A stretch of DNA of 64,000 bases, taken from assembly GCF_002844395.1 (NCBI RefSeq), contig NZ_CP025197.1, forward strand, positions 3,348,001-3,412,000, read 5' to 3'. This stretch comes from Acetivibrio saccincola. GTDB lineage: Bacteria; Bacillota; Clostridia; Acetivibrionales; Acetivibrionaceae. Both the position numbers and the translations under genes were made by a program. The notes under the pieces were generated by a model. It had not been told where the DNA came from and ran no database searches. It was given only the letters and a program-made list of their open reading frames with translations. Positions within the stretch are counted from its first letter, which is position 1. Every line of letters begins with the position of its first letter. This document shows positions 41,502-52,910 of this stretch, piece after piece.

Positions 41502-43268
41502 TCAATAAACAAATATATATTCATTGTTTTCGTTTAATTTAAGCCATTGTTCGTATCCATCTATTTCCTTTAAATTCCGGTAAAGTACGTCCCATATATT
41601 GTCAGATACAAAATACATACTCCAGGCACATACACCTGCAAGATTGTATTTATGAACTAGGGAAGATTTAAGGTTTATTGAGTTTTCGTCTTCCAGCCAG
41701 ATTCTAAACCTGGAATTTTCTTTTTCATATTCTGCATAAAACTGCCCGCTTTCCTCATCCCACACAACTTCTGCGTCGTTTTCTATAATTGTATTTTTAG
41801 CCTCTTCCATTGTAAGAGCCACACTTGAAAGGCTCATGGCACCATTTTCCGTCTTTTCCTCCCAAAGCCTTGTGTAATAAGGCAGCCCTAAAAGGAGCTT
41901 TTCCCTTGGAACACCTTCTTCCTCAAGAACCCTTTTTAAAATCCTCTCCTGCCAGGAAACCTGTGCCACAGAGCCTGCCACCGGACTTGTTCTCCAGTGC
42001 TGGTCGTATGACATGTACATAATATAGTCCGCAGTCATGCTAAGAGCCTTTTTGTCGTAGCAGGGAATGTCATTTACATCAACGGAAACCACAAGCCCCT
42101 GTTCTTTTAATTTTGGGGTTATAATTTCTATAAAGCGGGTAAATAAATCCCTGTCCCTTTGATAAAAGTTTTCAAAGTCAATATTTATGCCGTCTAAATT
42201 GTAAAGGGATGCGTACGCTAAAATTTGTCTTGTAAAATTTTCTATGGCTTTATCATCTTTTAAAAATTTACTTGTCATCTCTGCATCCTGAAAATCATTG
42301 CTCAATAGCGCCCATACCTTGTATCCCTTCTCATGAGCCCATTTTACATAGCCAGAGTATGCCCTGTTCATTAAATCCCCTTTGGAATTTTGAAGCTGGA
42401 ACCATGTGGGGGATATAATGTCCAAACCTTTCATATCAGGTACAGACCAGGGATTGCTTCTTCTGGTATACACCATGTCCCACACCAGATTAATTTTACC
42501 CTCATAAGCCTCAGAAGAAGACTTTTTTTCTTTTTCTTCATCTAATGATTCTTTTTGCTCTTTCCCTGATATAGTCCCACCTTCTATTTTTGCAACTACA
42601 TATTGTTTTTCTATAAATCCTACAATCCCATCCCATGTCCTGATTTTATACCATTTATCATATTCTTCAAAAATCCTCATTTGATATTTGAAGCTGTTAC
42701 CGGTGCCGTCAAAATCATCAAACCTCCGGAGTATAGGATATTTAGAATCCCTTCCGCTTCTTAGCACTGCTCCGGGTTCTATGATATTGGCCGTATGGAG
42801 AAAATCCTTTTTATAATCTATTATAACCACATTGTTTTGCTCTACATGTGTAATTTCAATACCATAAAAATCACTTAAAAACTCTATGGGAATATAAATT
42901 ACATCCTCATCTTGTACAATGGGAATATTTAAGCTTAAAAGACCGTCATTTACAAAGGAAGTAAGACCTCCTGTTTTCATTTTTATTGTTCTGTCCTTTG
43001 TTGAAACTATAACCTTTTGTGAAGTTTCATCCCATTTAAGAGAAGGGTCAAAATACTTTTTTAAAGTGTCAAAATCTAATAGTATCTCCCCATTTTCAAT
43101 TTTTAAGCTTTTGGGGGAAGTTATATATTCATCTTCAATTATAAGATTAAACCCTCCCTCTTCAAAGGCAGGAATTAAATTTTCATTGGAATGGTTTAAT
43201 CTAAAAACAACATATGCCAATGCAGAAACAATCAGAATAGCTATAACAATAGCAGCAGCTTTTTTCAC
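41502..43268 (-). CDS. Membrane-anchored GH18-family glycosidase with copper-amine-oxidase-like and SH3 domains
   Basis: The 588-residue product has an N-terminal signal anchor (about residues 3-23), then a copper-amine-oxidase N-domain-like part (about 45-150; this module is a wall-associated stalk in Clostridia, not an oxidase), an SH3_3-like domain (about 155-225) and an acidic, lysine-rich linker (235-252). The GH18 catalytic barrel covers about 258-575. The catalytic motif is DGINIDFE at residues 359-366, with Glu366 as acid. Similar spore-coat and cortex hydrolases (YaaH/YdhD type) cleave N-acetylglucosamine bonds in peptidoglycan. The substrate is inferred. The start is GTG at 43268 after GAGGGGG. 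Confidence 0.85.
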   Translation of the reverse strand: MKKAAAIVIAILIVSALAYVVFRLNHSNENLIPAFEEGGFNLIIEDEYITSPKSLKIENGEILLDFDTLKKYFDPSLKWDETSQKVIVSTKDRTIKMKTGGLTSFVNDGLLSLNIPIVQDEDVIYIPIEFLSDFYGIEITHVEQNNVVIIDYKKDFLHTANIIEPGAVLRSGRDSKYPILRRFDDFDGTGNSFKYQMRIFEEYDKWYKIRTWDGIVGFIEKQYVVAKIEGGTISGKEQKESLDEEKEKKSSSEAYEGKINLVWDMVYTRRSNPWSVPDMKGLDIISPTWFQLQNSKGDLMNRAYSGYVKWAHEKGYKVWALLSNDFQDAEMTSKFLKDDKAIENFTRQILAYASLYNLDGINIDFENFYQRDRDLFTRFIEIITPKLKEQGLVVSVDVNDIPCYDKKALSMTADYIMYMSYDQHWRTSPVAGSVAQVSWQERILKRVLEEEGVPREKLLLGLPYYTRLWEEKTENGAMSLSSVALTMEEAKNTIIENDAEVVWDEESGQFYAEYEKENSRFRIWLEDENSINLKSSLVHKYNLAGVCAWSMYFVSDNIWDVLYRNLKEIDGYEQWLKLNENNEYIFVY

Positions 43269-43300
43269 AATTTGTACCCCCTCTTGTCAGGTAACATAAA

Positions 43301-43331
43301 TACCCTGCTTGCAAAAAGTTCAAACAGGGTA
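43301..43331 (-). terminator. Hairpin between the small membrane protein and the GH18 gene
   Basis: Seven-base arms TACCCTG and CAGGGTA enclose 17 bases. The T run after it is weak, so it may be partial or a regulatory hairpin. Confidence 0.4.
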
Positions 43332-43346
43332 CTTATTATTAAATTA

Positions 43347-43850
43347 TCACATGGTTATCCTTTTAGAAATGTAAGGCTTTAATGAATTGAGCATTCTCTC
43401 ATCCGGCTCAAAATACACTAAAGTTCTGTTTCCTTTATAATTGGCTACAAGAAAATATACATCTTGTGAACTCATTGAAGTAACTGCCTTTATCTGTTGC
43501 GGGATATTTTTTATATCATCAGTAAAGTTTTTACTGTCCAGCTTTCCGAAAGCCTCAAAATCCCTGCAATTTGCGCTAAACAGTCTCTTTCTCTTTCTCT
43601 GGGCTATTATTTTATCAATGTCAAGTTCGCCGTTTGTAAATGCGTACTCAAACTCTACATTCCTCATTGAAATGAGATAATACACAAGGTATCCCAGCGC
43701 TATTAATAAAGCAGCGGATATGGCGTTAATATTAAAAAACAAAATTATAAGCAGTGCTACAAATAATGAGCCAAAGAATATGGAAAATATCACCATGTAG
43801 TCAATAATGTTTTTCTTCCGCTCGATAATCCTTTCTACAAATATATCCAT
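43347..43850 (-). CDS. Small membrane protein, DUF6106-like
   Basis: The 167-residue product has two hydrophobic helices at about residues 18-40 and 43-60. A soluble part follows (EFEYAFTNGELDIDKIIAQRKRKR, later SSQDVYFLVANYKGNRTLVYFEPDERMLNSL). This pattern is common in clostridial genomes as an uncharacterised family. I assign no function. It starts after AGGGGG and lies upstream of the GH18 gene. Confidence 0.65.
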   Translation of the reverse strand: MDIFVERIIERKKNIIDYMVIFSIFFGSLFVALLIILFFNINAISAALLIALGYLVYYLISMRNVEFEYAFTNGELDIDKIIAQRKRKRLFSANCRDFEAFGKLDSKNFTDDIKNIPQQIKAVTSMSSQDVYFLVANYKGNRTLVYFEPDERMLNSLKPYISKRITM

Positions 43851-43942
43851 TCTTTTCCCCCTAATTTTTAAAATAACATAATATCATTTTATACTTTTTA
43901 ATTAAGATGTGCAATACCCTGTAGGGTAAGAAATTATATGGC

Positions 43943-43999
43943 AAAAAAGAAATCCCCTGAACCAGAAGGTACATCTTTCTGTCCAGAGGATTCTTTTTA
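43943..43999 (-). terminator. Rho-independent terminator after groEL
   Basis: On the minus strand GAATCC..CTG...AGAA pairs with TTCT...CAG.GGATT around GATGTACC. TTTTTT follows. Confidence 0.75.
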
Positions 44000-44028
44000 T
44001 TGGCAAAACTCATGAATTTTATGCTAAA

Positions 44029-45696
<1,668 letters not shown>

Positions 45697-45777
45697 CTAA
45701 ACTACTGTTTCCAAATTGCTAATAAACTGCTATTCCCAACGTTTTTAGAAAAATAAGTACATATTTATTGCTTTATA

Positions 45778-46101
<324 letters not shown>

Positions 46102-46131
46102 TCACAATTAAAATAAATAGACATCTTCTTG

Positions 46132-46158
46132 TTAGCACTCACCCCTAGTGAGTGCTAA
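46132..46158. promoter_or_regulatory. CIRCE operator (HrcA-binding site)
   Basis: TTAGCACTC, nine bases, GAGTGCTAA is an exact match to the CIRCE consensus. It lies just downstream of the groES start point, where HrcA would block transcription without heat stress. Confidence 0.95.
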
Positions 46159-46169
46159 TCGCAAATATA

Positions 46170-46199
46170 ATATTATTATATTCTGCATTTTATTATCAA
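46170..46199 (-). promoter_or_regulatory. groESL promoter
   Basis: TTGATA at 46194-46199 and TAATAT at 46170-46175 are 18 bases apart. Transcription would start near 46163, next to CIRCE. Confidence 0.6.
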
Positions 46200-46271
46200 A
46201 CGCGTATTTTCACTATATTTAATTGTTTTAAGGGTTTACAAGGGTATATCACAGAAATTCTCATGATTTTA

Positions 46272-47429
46272 TCAATTTCCTTTGTTTTCTCTTGTATTAG
46301 TATTTCTAGGTAGTATAACTTTAAACAAGTTTTGAGAACCTATATTTATAAATTTAACTTTCCCTATACCGGAAAAAGAATTTTTTATTCTTGTCATTCC
46401 TATGCCGGTTCTCATAAATCTTTTTTTATGGTCCAGCATTAAAAGCCTCTGGTACAGCCATGAATTTCTCCTGTAAGGATTGTTTCCCCTGGTAAACTGG
46501 TAGGCACTGTTTTGGGACACAAGTGCACCCGGATTGGTAATTTCAATAAATCCGGGCGTAATATTTATTGTAATACCTCTTGAGTCGTCCAAGTAATCCC
46601 TGTGAACCAATGCATTTGCAATTACTTCTTCTAATGCCTCAAAGGGATAGTCTTTGTCTTTTATTAAATCTTTTAAAACCCCCATTGTATTATCCAGCAT
46701 ATTTAAAATATTTCCATAAAAAAGCTCTGTTTTATCATCATACATTACTTTTATATAAGCCTGGGGAAGGTATAGAAAGGGGTTTTTGCCAAACAAAAGC
46801 AGCCCACCTATTGTAGGACTGTAACCTTCACCCCCGACTTTTTGGCTAATTATTCCCAAAGATTCCATCAAAATTTCACTAGGCTTTTCGCCGACAAATC
46901 CTAATCTTTCAAAGTAACTTTTTACAATTGTCTCATCAATTTCATCTAAACTTACATTTTTTAGTACTACTGTTTCATATCTCATCAGCCCATTTTCCTG
47001 AAATAAATTAGCTATTTCATTTCTTCTTGCCGTGTCAGTGGTAGAGCCCCTTCTTATGTAAAAAGCACCGTTTTGAATCATTTGATGGGGTCTGTGATGG
47101 CTTTTGTAAATTGTAAGCACCCCTAATGTCTTTCCCTCTAGCTCAATAAAATCCATAGAAACAGCTACAGGCGGGTCGCACCTGTTGTATATAACCTGCT
47201 GGATGCGCTCTTCATTATAATCCTCAGGATTGATGCCTAAAATTTTTTTGGTTTTGTCCTGGACGCCAAAAATTATATATCCCCTTCCACCTCTGGAATT
47301 GGCGATGGCGATAACATCTTTGACAAATTCCTTTTTATCCCCATAGGTCTCCAGACTAATTTTTGCTTTGAAGTCCAGTTTTGGCCCTTCTTCCTTTTTT
47401 AAAAGCGCCCTAAGCTTACAACTATCCAA
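46272..47429 (-). CDS. AlbA_2/Schlafen-like protein with a RecG-type C-terminal ATPase fold
   Basis: The 385-residue product has an AlbA_2 domain (about residues 12-130; KLDFKAKISLETYGDKKEFV, then GGRGYIIFGVQDK). The C-terminal part carries an HATPase_c_4-like N box EVIANALVHRDY at about residue 263 and a following FIEITNPGAL strand. Such proteins are often annotated as putative DNA-binding regulators, and their function is not settled. The start codon is TTG at 47429, after CCGGAGG and 21 bases past the hisIE stop. It is therefore likely the last gene of the his transcript. Confidence 0.78.
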   Translation of the reverse strand: MDSCKLRALLKKEEGPKLDFKAKISLETYGDKKEFVKDVIAIANSRGGRGYIIFGVQDKTKKILGINPEDYNEERIQQVIYNRCDPPVAVSMDFIELEGKTLGVLTIYKSHHRPHQMIQNGAFYIRRGSTTDTARRNEIANLFQENGLMRYETVVLKNVSLDEIDETIVKSYFERLGFVGEKPSEILMESLGIISQKVGGEGYSPTIGGLLLFGKNPFLYLPQAYIKVMYDDKTELFYGNILNMLDNTMGVLKDLIKDKDYPFEALEEVIANALVHRDYLDDSRGITINITPGFIEITNPGALVSQNSAYQFTRGNNPYRRNSWLYQRLLMLDHKKRFMRTGIGMTRIKNSFSGIGKVKFINIGSQNLFKVILPRNTNTRENKGN

Positions 47430-47450
47430 TGTTAAACCTCCGGAAGAATT

Positions 47451-48113
47451 TTACCGTCTTTTCTTTAATTCATTGTATATATCCTCAAGTTTTACCCCTC
47501 TTTCAACCATTAAAACAAAGAGATGGTAAAATAGGTCTGAAATTTCATACACAATTTCACCTTTGTCTTTATTTTTTGCAGCAATAATGACTTCTGATGC
47601 CTCTTCTCCCACTTTCTTTAATATTTTATCAAGACCTTTTTCAAATAAATAGTTTGTATAAGATCCCTCTTTAGGGTTTATAGTCCTGTCAACTATTACA
47701 TCATATACTTCTTTTAAAACTTTAGACCCATCATATACTTCTTTTTCATCAAATACTTTTTTTTGTGTTTCTTTTAGTCCTTCATCACTAATTTCCCTGT
47801 AAAAACAGGAGAAATGCCCGGTATGGCATGCACCTTCAACCTGCTCTACTTTTATTAAAAGTGCGTCCCCGTCACAATCCACCTTTATTGATTTTATGTA
47901 CTGATAGTGACCGGAGGTTTCGCCTTTTTGCCATAATTTATTCCTGCTTCTGCTAAAATAATGAACCTTACCTGTTTCTAAAGATTTCTCCAATGCCTCT
48001 TTATTCATATATGCCATCATAAGCACTTCATTGGTGCTATGATCCTGGGCTATAACAGGTATTAATCCCCTGTCGTCAAATTTTATGCTATTTAATATTT
48101 CACTCATTTTCAT
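47451..48113 (-). CDS. hisIE: Phosphoribosyl-AMP cyclohydrolase / phosphoribosyl-ATP pyrophosphatase
   Basis: The 220-residue bifunctional enzyme does steps 2 and 3 of histidine synthesis. The cyclohydrolase half (about residues 1-115) has the metal ligands in [26 protein letters not shown]. The pyrophosphatase half (about 125-220) has [28 protein letters not shown] with its MazG-like acidic residues. The order is HisI then HisE, as in most fusions. It overlaps hisF by 14 bases. Confidence 0.96.
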   Translation of the reverse strand: MKMSEILNSIKFDDRGLIPVIAQDHSTNEVLMMAYMNKEALEKSLETGKVHYFSRSRNKLWQKGETSGHYQYIKSIKVDCDGDALLIKVEQVEGACHTGHFSCFYREISDEGLKETQKKVFDEKEVYDGSKVLKEVYDVIVDRTINPKEGSYTNYLFEKGLDKILKKVGEEASEVIIAAKNKDKGEIVYEISDLFYHLFVLMVERGVKLEDIYNELKKRR

Positions 48114-48891
48114 TCATCCTTACCTCTATTCCTCTTTCTTTTAAGTATTTCTTTAATTCCATTATTTCAATCTCCCTAAAATGGAATAATGATGCTGCAA
48201 GCACTGCATCTGCTTTTCCCTCTTCTATTGCATCATAAAAGTGTTCCATTTGTCCTGCCCCGCCTGAGGCAATAACAGGAAGTCTCACTGTATCGGTTAC
48301 TGCTTTTAGAAGCTCAATATCGTACCCGTTTTTAGTACCGTCACAGTCCATGCTTGTGAGCAGAATCTCTCCTGCCCCCTGGCTTTCAATTAGTGCTGCC
48401 CACTGTACAATATCCATTCCAGTGTTTACTTTTCCCCCGTCTTTGTAAACATCCCATCCTGAAGCGTCTTCACGTTTTTTTGCATCAACGGCTACAATAA
48501 CACACTGGCTGCCAAAACGTGAAGCACACTCTGTAATGAGCTGGGGATTTTCTATAGCAGCAGAATTAATTGATATTTTATCAGCCCCGGCTTTTAAAAG
48601 ATCCCTTACATCATCTACTGTTCTTATTCCTCCCCCTACAATGAAAGGAATGGTTAGTTTTTCTGCAACTTTTTCAACGATGTCAAGCATTATACTCCTT
48701 GCTTCAGCTGTGGCTGATATATCCAAAAGGACAAGTTCGTCAGCTCCGGCTTGGTTGTAATAAGCGGCAATTTCCACAGGATCTCCTGCGTCTTTTAAAT
48801 TCTCGAAATTAACCCCTTTAACAACTCTTCCTTCATGCACATCTAAACAAGGAATTACCCTTTTTATGAACATTTCTTGTCCCTCAAACAT
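48100..48891 (-). CDS. hisF: Imidazole glycerol phosphate synthase, cyclase subunit
   Basis: The 263-residue barrel converts PRFAR plus ammonia to IGP and AICAR. Catalytic Asp residues sit in [13 protein letters not shown] (about residue 18) and [11 protein letters not shown] (about residue 137). The phosphate loops LLTSMDCDG and SGGAG are present. The ATG at 48891 follows AAGGAGGGG. The partner amidotransferase hisH is not in this cluster. A start at 48873 would give the more usual length but has a weaker box. Confidence 0.95.
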   Translation of the reverse strand: MFEGQEMFIKRVIPCLDVHEGRVVKGVNFENLKDAGDPVEIAAYYNQAGADELVLLDISATAEARSIMLDIVEKVAEKLTIPFIVGGGIRTVDDVRDLLKAGADKISINSAAIENPQLITECASRFGSQCVIVAVDAKKREDASGWDVYKDGGKVNTGMDIVQWAALIESQGAGEILLTSMDCDGTKNGYDIELLKAVTDTVRLPVIASGGAGQMEHFYDAIEEGKADAVLAASLFHFREIEIMELKKYLKERGIEVRMNENE

Positions 48892-48932
48892 TTATAAACC
48901 CCTCCTTACTCTATATCCTAAATCCGAAGAAA

Positions 48933-49649
48933 TTATTCCTTTCCTGCTTTTATAGCTTCTTGTAAATCCACATTTCCTGTATACAGGGCTTTTCCCACAA
49001 TAACTCCCGATACTCCTGTTTCTTTAAGATTCTTTATATCCTTAAGGTTACTTACCCCGCCGGAAGCTATGATTTCTGCGTCTACTGACTGAGCCATTTC
49101 CCTCATAGCGTCTAAATTTGGACCTGTAAGCATGCCATCCCGTGAAATGTCAGTGTATATTATTGTCTTTGCACCTAGCTCTACCATTTTGTTGGCAAAA
49201 TCTATGGCTGTAAATTCACTTGTTTTTTCCCATCCGTCAATTGCTACCTTTCCGTCCTTTGCATCTATTCCAATAACTATATTTTCCCTAAAATTCTCCA
49301 CTGCCTGTTTTACCAAATCAGGGTTTTTTACTGCAGAAGTTCCCAGTATTACCCTTCTAATCCCCATAGAAATGACCTTTTCAATTGTCTCTATGGATCT
49401 GATTCCCCCTCCTAACTGAACCGGTATATTAAGTTTTGCGGCTATTTTGCTTGTAATGGAAATATTTTTAGGTTCCCCGGTTCTTGCCCCGTCTAAATCC
49501 ACTACATGAAGGTATTCAGCTCCAAGGCTTTCCCATTTTAAAGCCATCTCTAAAGGGTCATCAGAATAGACGGTAACCTTGTCAAACTCCCCCTGAAGAA
49601 GCCTTACACATCTCCCGTCTTTAATATCTACTGCCGGATAAATAATCAT
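48933..49649 (-). CDS. hisA: ProFAR isomerase
   Basis: This 238-residue beta-alpha barrel catalyses the Amadori rearrangement of ProFAR to PRFAR. The catalytic Asp residues are in PAVDIKDGRCVRLLQGE (residue 8) and IYTDISRDGMLTGPN (about residue 129). The ATG at 49649 follows GGGAGG; a longer frame upstream has none. It lies 41 bases from hisF and 68 bases from hisB. Confidence 0.96.
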   Translation of the reverse strand: MIIYPAVDIKDGRCVRLLQGEFDKVTVYSDDPLEMALKWESLGAEYLHVVDLDGARTGEPKNISITSKIAAKLNIPVQLGGGIRSIETIEKVISMGIRRVILGTSAVKNPDLVKQAVENFRENIVIGIDAKDGKVAIDGWEKTSEFTAIDFANKMVELGAKTIIYTDISRDGMLTGPNLDAMREMAQSVDAEIIASGGVSNLKDIKNLKETGVSGVIVGKALYTGNVDLQEAIKAGKE

Positions 49650-49717
49650 AATTAAATACCTCCCACAATTCAAAAACATTGCTGCATTTTAAAAACAGTG
49701 CTGTATTAATTGTTATT

Positions 49718-50308
49718 TTAATCAAGTGTTCCTTTAGTTGACATAATTCCTTTGATTCTCTCATCTATCTTTGTTGCTTCATCAAGAGCTCTTCCAAAAG
49801 CCTTAAAAACAGCCTCTGCTATATGGTGTGAATTGCTGCCATGCAGCAATTTTATATGCAGTGTCATACCTGCATTATGAGATACTGCTCTAAAAAACTC
49901 TTCAAAAAGCTCAGTTTCCATAGTACCTGTCTTTTCGCAGGCAAAATTGACATCAAATACCAAAAACGGCCTGCCACTTAAATCAAGGGATACCAAAACC
50001 AATGATTCGTCCATGGGTACATAGGATGTTCCATACCTTTTTACAGACTTTTTGTCCCCTAATGCCTCTTTTATCAGCTGTCCAAGTACAATTCCAACAT
50101 CTTCAACGGTGTGATGGGCGTCCACCTCTAAATCCCCTTTTGCTTCCACCGTTAAATCCATAAGCCCGTGCCTTGCAAAAAGATTCAGCATATGGTCAAA
50201 AAAACCTATCCCTGTACTGATGTTGCTTTTCCCCTCACCATCTATATTAAGTTCCATACTGATGTCTGTTTCGTAAGTCTTCCTTTTAAGACTTGCCTTT
50301 CTTATCAT
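49718..50308 (-). CDS. hisB: Imidazoleglycerol-phosphate dehydratase
   Basis: This 196-residue single-function dehydratase has the two manganese-binding His motifs (DAHHTVEDVGIVLG at about residue 70 and GSNSHHIAEAVFKAFGRAL at about residue 160). It has no histidinol-phosphatase domain, unlike enterobacterial HisB, so that step needs a separate enzyme not seen here. It starts after GGAGGTAAAGG. Confidence 0.96.
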   Translation of the reverse strand: MIRKASLKRKTYETDISMELNIDGEGKSNISTGIGFFDHMLNLFARHGLMDLTVEAKGDLEVDAHHTVEDVGIVLGQLIKEALGDKKSVKRYGTSYVPMDESLVLVSLDLSGRPFLVFDVNFACEKTGTMETELFEEFFRAVSHNAGMTLHIKLLHGSNSHHIAEAVFKAFGRALDEATKIDERIKGIMSTKGTLD

Positions 50309-50481
50309 CCTTTACCTCCAAGTTTATTATTTATAAATGCTTTTAGTTAAAATGCCTGTATCTAAAGGCCAGGTATTTTTTCTTTTTAAGCCAAAAACAT
50401 ATGGTATATATAAAGTCCATTTTATTATAACAGATAAAAGGGCGTTAATTCTACTAATTTGCATAAAAAATCTAATTAAAC

Positions 50482-50512
50482 AAAAAAAGCCGTCTAGTTT
50501 GGCTAAACGGCC
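50482..50512 (-). terminator. Rho-independent terminator between hisC and hisB
   Basis: On the minus strand GCCGTTTAG, loop CCAAA, CTAGACGGC, then seven T. It sits 10 bases past the hisC stop, within a 214-base spacer. It splits the his cluster, so hisB-A-F-IE may have its own promoter or depend on read-through. Confidence 0.85.
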
Positions 50513-50522
50513 CAGTTTTTAA

Positions 50523-51593
50523 TTATTTCAAACATTCTGACAGCTCTTTTAATAAAATGTCATTCTGTTCTTTGCTTCCCACACTTATCCTTATGCAATT
50601 TCCTAGAACAGGTGCGTTTCCAAAACTTCTAACTAATATTCCTTTAGCTTCTAATTTTTTGTGTACCAAAGAGGCATCCGGCACTTCAAAACATATAAAG
50701 TTGGCCTGGGAAGGATAAACATGGATTTTATCTATTTTTTTCAGTTCCCTCATTAAGTACTCCCTCTGTTCAATTAAGTATTCCACTTGTTTGTCTATAA
50801 TTTCCCTCTCTTTAAAAGTAAGGATTGCTATATACTGGGACAGGGAGCTTATATTATACGGCGGTTTAACCTTGCTTAACTCCTCTGCCATTTCAATACA
50901 ACTTAAAGAATACCCGCATCTTATCCCTGCAAGACCATATGCCTTTGAAAAAGTACGGAGTATAATCAAGTTGTCATATTTAAATATAAGGTCTACAGAA
51001 GACTCTTTTGAAAACTCTGCATAGGCCTCATCTACAACTATAACTGTATTTGGACATTCCTTTACAATTCTTTCAATATCTGCTTTAGGAATAGAGCCGC
51101 CTGTAGGATTATTGGGAGTACATAAAAATACCACTTTTGCTTTTTCTTTTTTAGCTGTTTCAATAAAAAGGTCTATATCATATTCAAAATCCTCTTCTCT
51201 TTTTAAAGGAACTTCTACAGGGGTCCCCCCGCCTATAATTGTGTTTATTTTATACATGCCAAAGCTTGGCATAGGGCATATTACTTTATCCCCTTTTTCT
51301 ACAAAAACATTTATTATAACCTGTATTAACTGGTCTGAACCGGTTCCTACAACTATATTATCACTGTCAACTTTCCAATAAGATGCCAATATTTTTCTAA
51401 GTTCAGTGGATTCTGTATCAGGATATAAATTAAGTTCCGGACCTTTTAAGAAAAAATCCACAACCTTTTGCCTTATTTTTTCAGGTAAATCAAACGGACT
51501 TTCATTGGCATCAAGCTTTATTTTGTACGGAATCTGATTTGTCTTGTATGGATCAAATTCCCTAATGTCTCTTCTTACTAAATTTTTAACCAT
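50523..51593 (-). CDS. hisC: Histidinol-phosphate aminotransferase
   Basis: The 356-residue PLP enzyme transfers an amino group from glutamate to imidazole acetol phosphate. It has the fold-type I core, with CTPNNPTGG (about residue 162) and the PLP-lysine in RTFSKAYGLAGIRCGY at about residue 215. It lies 16 bases after hisD and ends just before the terminator. Confidence 0.95.
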   Translation of the reverse strand: MVKNLVRRDIREFDPYKTNQIPYKIKLDANESPFDLPEKIRQKVVDFFLKGPELNLYPDTESTELRKILASYWKVDSDNIVVGTGSDQLIQVIINVFVEKGDKVICPMPSFGMYKINTIIGGGTPVEVPLKREEDFEYDIDLFIETAKKEKAKVVFLCTPNNPTGGSIPKADIERIVKECPNTVIVVDEAYAEFSKESSVDLIFKYDNLIILRTFSKAYGLAGIRCGYSLSCIEMAEELSKVKPPYNISSLSQYIAILTFKEREIIDKQVEYLIEQREYLMRELKKIDKIHVYPSQANFICFEVPDASLVHKKLEAKGILVRSFGNAPVLGNCIRISVGSKEQNDILLKELSECLK

Positions 51594-51609
51594 AAAAATC
51601 CCCCGCTAT

Positions 51610-52905
51610 TTATTCTTCAAATCTGACTCTTACTGCGTCAGCATGAGCTTTGAGCCCCTCTGACTCAGCAAATAAAATGACATCGTCTTTTACTTTCTCT
51701 AAAGCTTTTCTGGTGTATGAAATAATACTGCTCTTTTTTATAAAATCAGAAACATTTAAAGGTGAAAAGAACCTGGCTGTCCCGCTTGTAGGAAGAACAT
51801 GGTTAGGTCCTGCAATATAGTCCCCTAAAGATTCTGTTGAATAATTTCCTAAGAATATGGCTCCTGCATTTTTTACACTTCCTAAAAATGAAAAGGGATC
51901 TTCTATGCAAAGTTCTAAGTGTTCAGGGGCAATTCTGTTTACAACTTCTGCTGCAGAATCTAAATTGTCAACGATAATTATTGCACCGTAGTTTTCTAAA
52001 GACTTTAAAATCATCTCCTTTCTTGGCTGTCTTTCTGCCTGTTTTTCAATTTCCCCTTTTACACTTTTGGCAATGTCCTCTGAAGTTGTAACCAGCACAG
52101 AGGAAGCAAGCTCATCATGTTCTGCCTGTGACAACAAATCTGCCGCCACAAAAGCCGGCTCTGCAGTATCATCAGCTACAACCATAATTTCACTGGGCCC
52201 TGCTATCATGTCTATATCACAATATCCATATACAATTCTCTTTGCTGTTGCAACGTATATATTCCCAGGTCCCACTATTTTGTCAACCTTTGGTATGGTC
52301 TCTGTACCAAATGCCATGGCAGCAACCCCTTGGGCCCCGCCAACCTTATATATTTCTTCCACACCGGCTTCACATGCAGTAACCAATATGACAGGATTGA
52401 CTTTGCCGCCTTCTCCCGGTGGTGTTGCCATAATAATTTTGCCAACCCCTGCAACTTTAGCCGGCATTGCACACATGAGAACTGAGGATGGGTACGCAGC
52501 TGTCCCCCCTGGCACATATATTCCCATAACTTCTATTGGTCTTACTAACTGTCCTAAAATCACACCGTCATCTTCTGTGGAAAACCAGGATTTTTCCTTT
52601 TGCTTTTCATGAAATTTTTCTATATTTTCCCTGGCCTTTCTTATGGCTTCTAAAAGATTTCGGTCAACTTTCCCATAGGCTTCTTCTATTTCTTCCGGTG
52701 TTACTTTTAGCTCTTCTTCTTTAAGGGAAACTTTGTCAAACATTTCAGTGTACTTAATAACTGCACTGTTTCCTTCTTTTTTTACATTCCCAACTATATC
52801 TTCTACACGCCTTAATACATCACCATATTCTATCTGGCTTCTTGATGCAAGTTTTTCAAATATACCGCTGTCCCTGCCGTCTCTTAAATCTATAATCTTT
52901 ATCAA
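51610..52905 (-). CDS. hisD: Histidinol dehydrogenase
   Basis: The 431-residue zinc enzyme does the last two oxidations, from histidinol to histidine. Family segments YVPGGTAAYPSSVLM, GPSEIMVVADD, the catalytic Glu/His area RIAPEHLELC, and NHVLPTSGTARFFS are present. The likely start is TTG at 52905, eight bases after the AGAGG box. The upstream GTG at 52914 forms a GTGA overlap with the hisG stop, but it is itself part of that box. Both starts are in frame. Confidence 0.94.
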   Translation of the reverse strand: MIKIIDLRDGRDSGIFEKLASRSQIEYGDVLRRVEDIVGNVKKEGNSAVIKYTEMFDKVSLKEEELKVTPEEIEEAYGKVDRNLLEAIRKARENIEKFHEKQKEKSWFSTEDDGVILGQLVRPIEVMGIYVPGGTAAYPSSVLMCAMPAKVAGVGKIIMATPPGEGGKVNPVILVTACEAGVEEIYKVGGAQGVAAMAFGTETIPKVDKIVGPGNIYVATAKRIVYGYCDIDMIAGPSEIMVVADDTAEPAFVAADLLSQAEHDELASSVLVTTSEDIAKSVKGEIEKQAERQPRKEMILKSLENYGAIIIVDNLDSAAEVVNRIAPEHLELCIEDPFSFLGSVKNAGAIFLGNYSTESLGDYIAGPNHVLPTSGTARFFSPLNVSDFIKKSSIISYTRKALEKVKDDVILFAESEGLKAHADAVRVRFEE

Positions 52906-52910
52906 AAAAA

